A DNA stretch of 5,577 nucleotides. It comes from CAYMDS01 sp964576705 (GTDB lineage Bacteria; Patescibacteriota; Microgenomatia; Levybacterales; UBA12049). This document shows positions 4,850-5,577 of the stretch, piece by piece. The notes beneath the pieces are model-generated. The model saw nothing but the letters and a program-made list of their open reading frames with translations. It did not search any database and was not told the DNA's origin. The first letter of the stretch is position 1; every line of letters starts with the position of its first letter. The stretch spans positions 1-5,577 of the forward strand of contig CAZNVI010000063.1 in assembly GCA_964576705.1 (NCBI GenBank), written 5' to 3'. The position numbers and the translations under genes were made by a program.

Positions 4850-5577
4850 ATGTCAAGGAAAGTAAAGACAAAAAAAAGAAAAGTTAAGGGGTTTCTGTAC
4901 CATAAAAAACGCTTGATACTGGTTTTTGCCCTCGGAATATTTGCCTTGATGGGATTTCTGGTTATACCGAATCGAAAGGAAGCAAATTCTAACTGCGCAA
5001 ACAGCTTAAGCTGCATAAATGATCTATCAGGTCACTATGACGAAAAAAATACCGGAGAATATGAAGGACATGAGATTACAGGACCTGCAATCGCCGGGGA
5101 ACCATATAAGCCTCAATTTGTCTATCATAATGTCTTAGGTGACACCACAAATGATGCCAAGCGGATTTATGTAGACTTAAGTAAGCAACGGTTGTATGCA
5201 TTTGAAAATAACACTTTAGTATATGATTTTCCCATTTCTTCAGGGAAACCACTGACACCTACACCTACAGGAGACTTCAGAATTTGGATAAAACTACGTT
5301 ATACTCGAATGCAGGGCGGATCCGGATCAGGTTATTATAACCTTCCGAATGTCCCTTACACTATGTATTTTTATAACGACAAAGTACCAAAGCATAGAGG
5401 TTACGGCATTCACGGTGCTTATTGGCACAATAATTTCGGTCACCCGATGAGTCACGGATGTGTGAACATGAAAGAAGCTGATGTAGCGCAATTATATGCC
5501 TGGGCGAATCCACCCAGTACGAAAAACGTTACTTATGCCACCAATGAAAATAAGGGAACATTAATAACGATCTACGG
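4850..5577 (+). CDS. Membrane-anchored L,D-transpeptidase (YkuD), 3' end outside window
   Basis: This is an L,D-transpeptidase, which cross-links or anchors peptidoglycan stem peptides through a catalytic cysteine outside the cytoplasmic membrane. 242 complete codons are visible and the frame runs off the right edge. A very basic N-terminus (residues 1-21, rich in K/R) precedes one hydrophobic helix (about 22-40), so the protein is an inside-to-outside anchored or secreted enzyme. A linker of about 60 residues holds two cysteines (C49, C55) and has no recognised domain. The YkuD domain starts with KRIYVDLSKQRLYAFE (104-119) and TPTPTGDF (136-143). The active site is IHG (187-189) and SHGCVN (201-206), with C204 as nucleophile and H202 beside it. 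The last visible residues, GTLITIY (236-242), resemble the closing strand of the domain, so probably little is missing. The ATG start lacks a Shine-Dalgarno, and no other in-frame start was found nearby. tRNA-Gly lies upstream on the same strand. Confidence 0.93.
   Translation, partial: MSRKVKTKKRKVKGFLYHKKRLILVFALGIFALMGFLVIPNRKEANSNCANSLSCINDLSGHYDEKNTGEYEGHEITGPAIAGEPYKPQFVYHNVLGDTTNDAKRIYVDLSKQRLYAFENNTLVYDFPISSGKPLTPTPTGDFRIWIKLRYTRMQGGSGSGYYNLPNVPYTMYFYNDKVPKHRGYGIHGAYWHNNFGHPMSHGCVNMKEADVAQLYAWANPPSTKNVTYATNENKGTLITIY

Noticed and set aside
4816..5258. Minus-strand ORFs opposite the right-hand gene
   Set aside because: They are antisense shadows of the L,D-transpeptidase, which has clear YkuD motifs on the plus strand.
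5250..5272. Short ACACCT tandem repeat
   Set aside because: It only encodes TPTPTG, a normal motif of L,D-transpeptidases, and is not an independent repeat element.

Overview
The window is AT-rich bacterial DNA that uses the standard bacterial code: tryptophan is TGG and I saw no in-frame TGA. Compact genes, almost no Shine-Dalgarno sequences and a GT39-like membrane protein with a YDQARD first-loop motif suggest a Patescibacteria/CPR-type genome, perhaps Microgenomates-like. This is an inference from style and family resemblance; no marker gene is present to prove it. The window is densely coded and has no gene-free stretch above about 100 bp.

Layout from left to right. (1) Minus strand, 3-1547: a 514-residue polytopic membrane protein of the GT-C/GT39 glycosyltransferase type. 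A 57-bp AT-rich divergent intergenic region follows. (2) Plus strand, 1605-2924: a six-helix, bis-haem, NOX/ferric-reductase-type flavocytochrome with C-terminal FAD and NAD(P)H domains. Nine bases later comes (3) a Nudix hydrolase (2934-3392), probably in the same transcript. (4) A perfect 9-bp-stem hairpin (3423-3446) lies in the convergent junction and includes the stop codon of the next gene. (5) Minus strand, 3435-4598: a cytoplasmic (alpha/alpha)6-type glycosidase resembling the catalytic half of amylo-alpha-1,6-glucosidases. (6) A compact divergent control region (about 4599-4698) carries back-to-back promoters with adjoining -35 boxes and a 16-bp palindrome. (7) tRNA-Gly(GCC), 4699-4770, without an encoded CCA. 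(8) Plus strand, 4850 to the right edge: a membrane-anchored L,D-transpeptidase (YkuD) cut by the window end. It is easy to miss because its ORF has no stop inside the window.

Functional theme: two envelope genes (lipid-linked sugar transfer and peptidoglycan cross-linking) at the edges, a transmembrane electron-transfer flavocytochrome with a Nudix partner, and an alpha-glucan-type hydrolase. I see no CRISPR array, insertion sequence, transposase or phage gene. No clearly undescribed system is evident. The most notable items are the NOX-like haem spacing in the flavocytochrome, the shared control region between the glycosidase and the tRNA, and the stop codon placed inside a strong hairpin.
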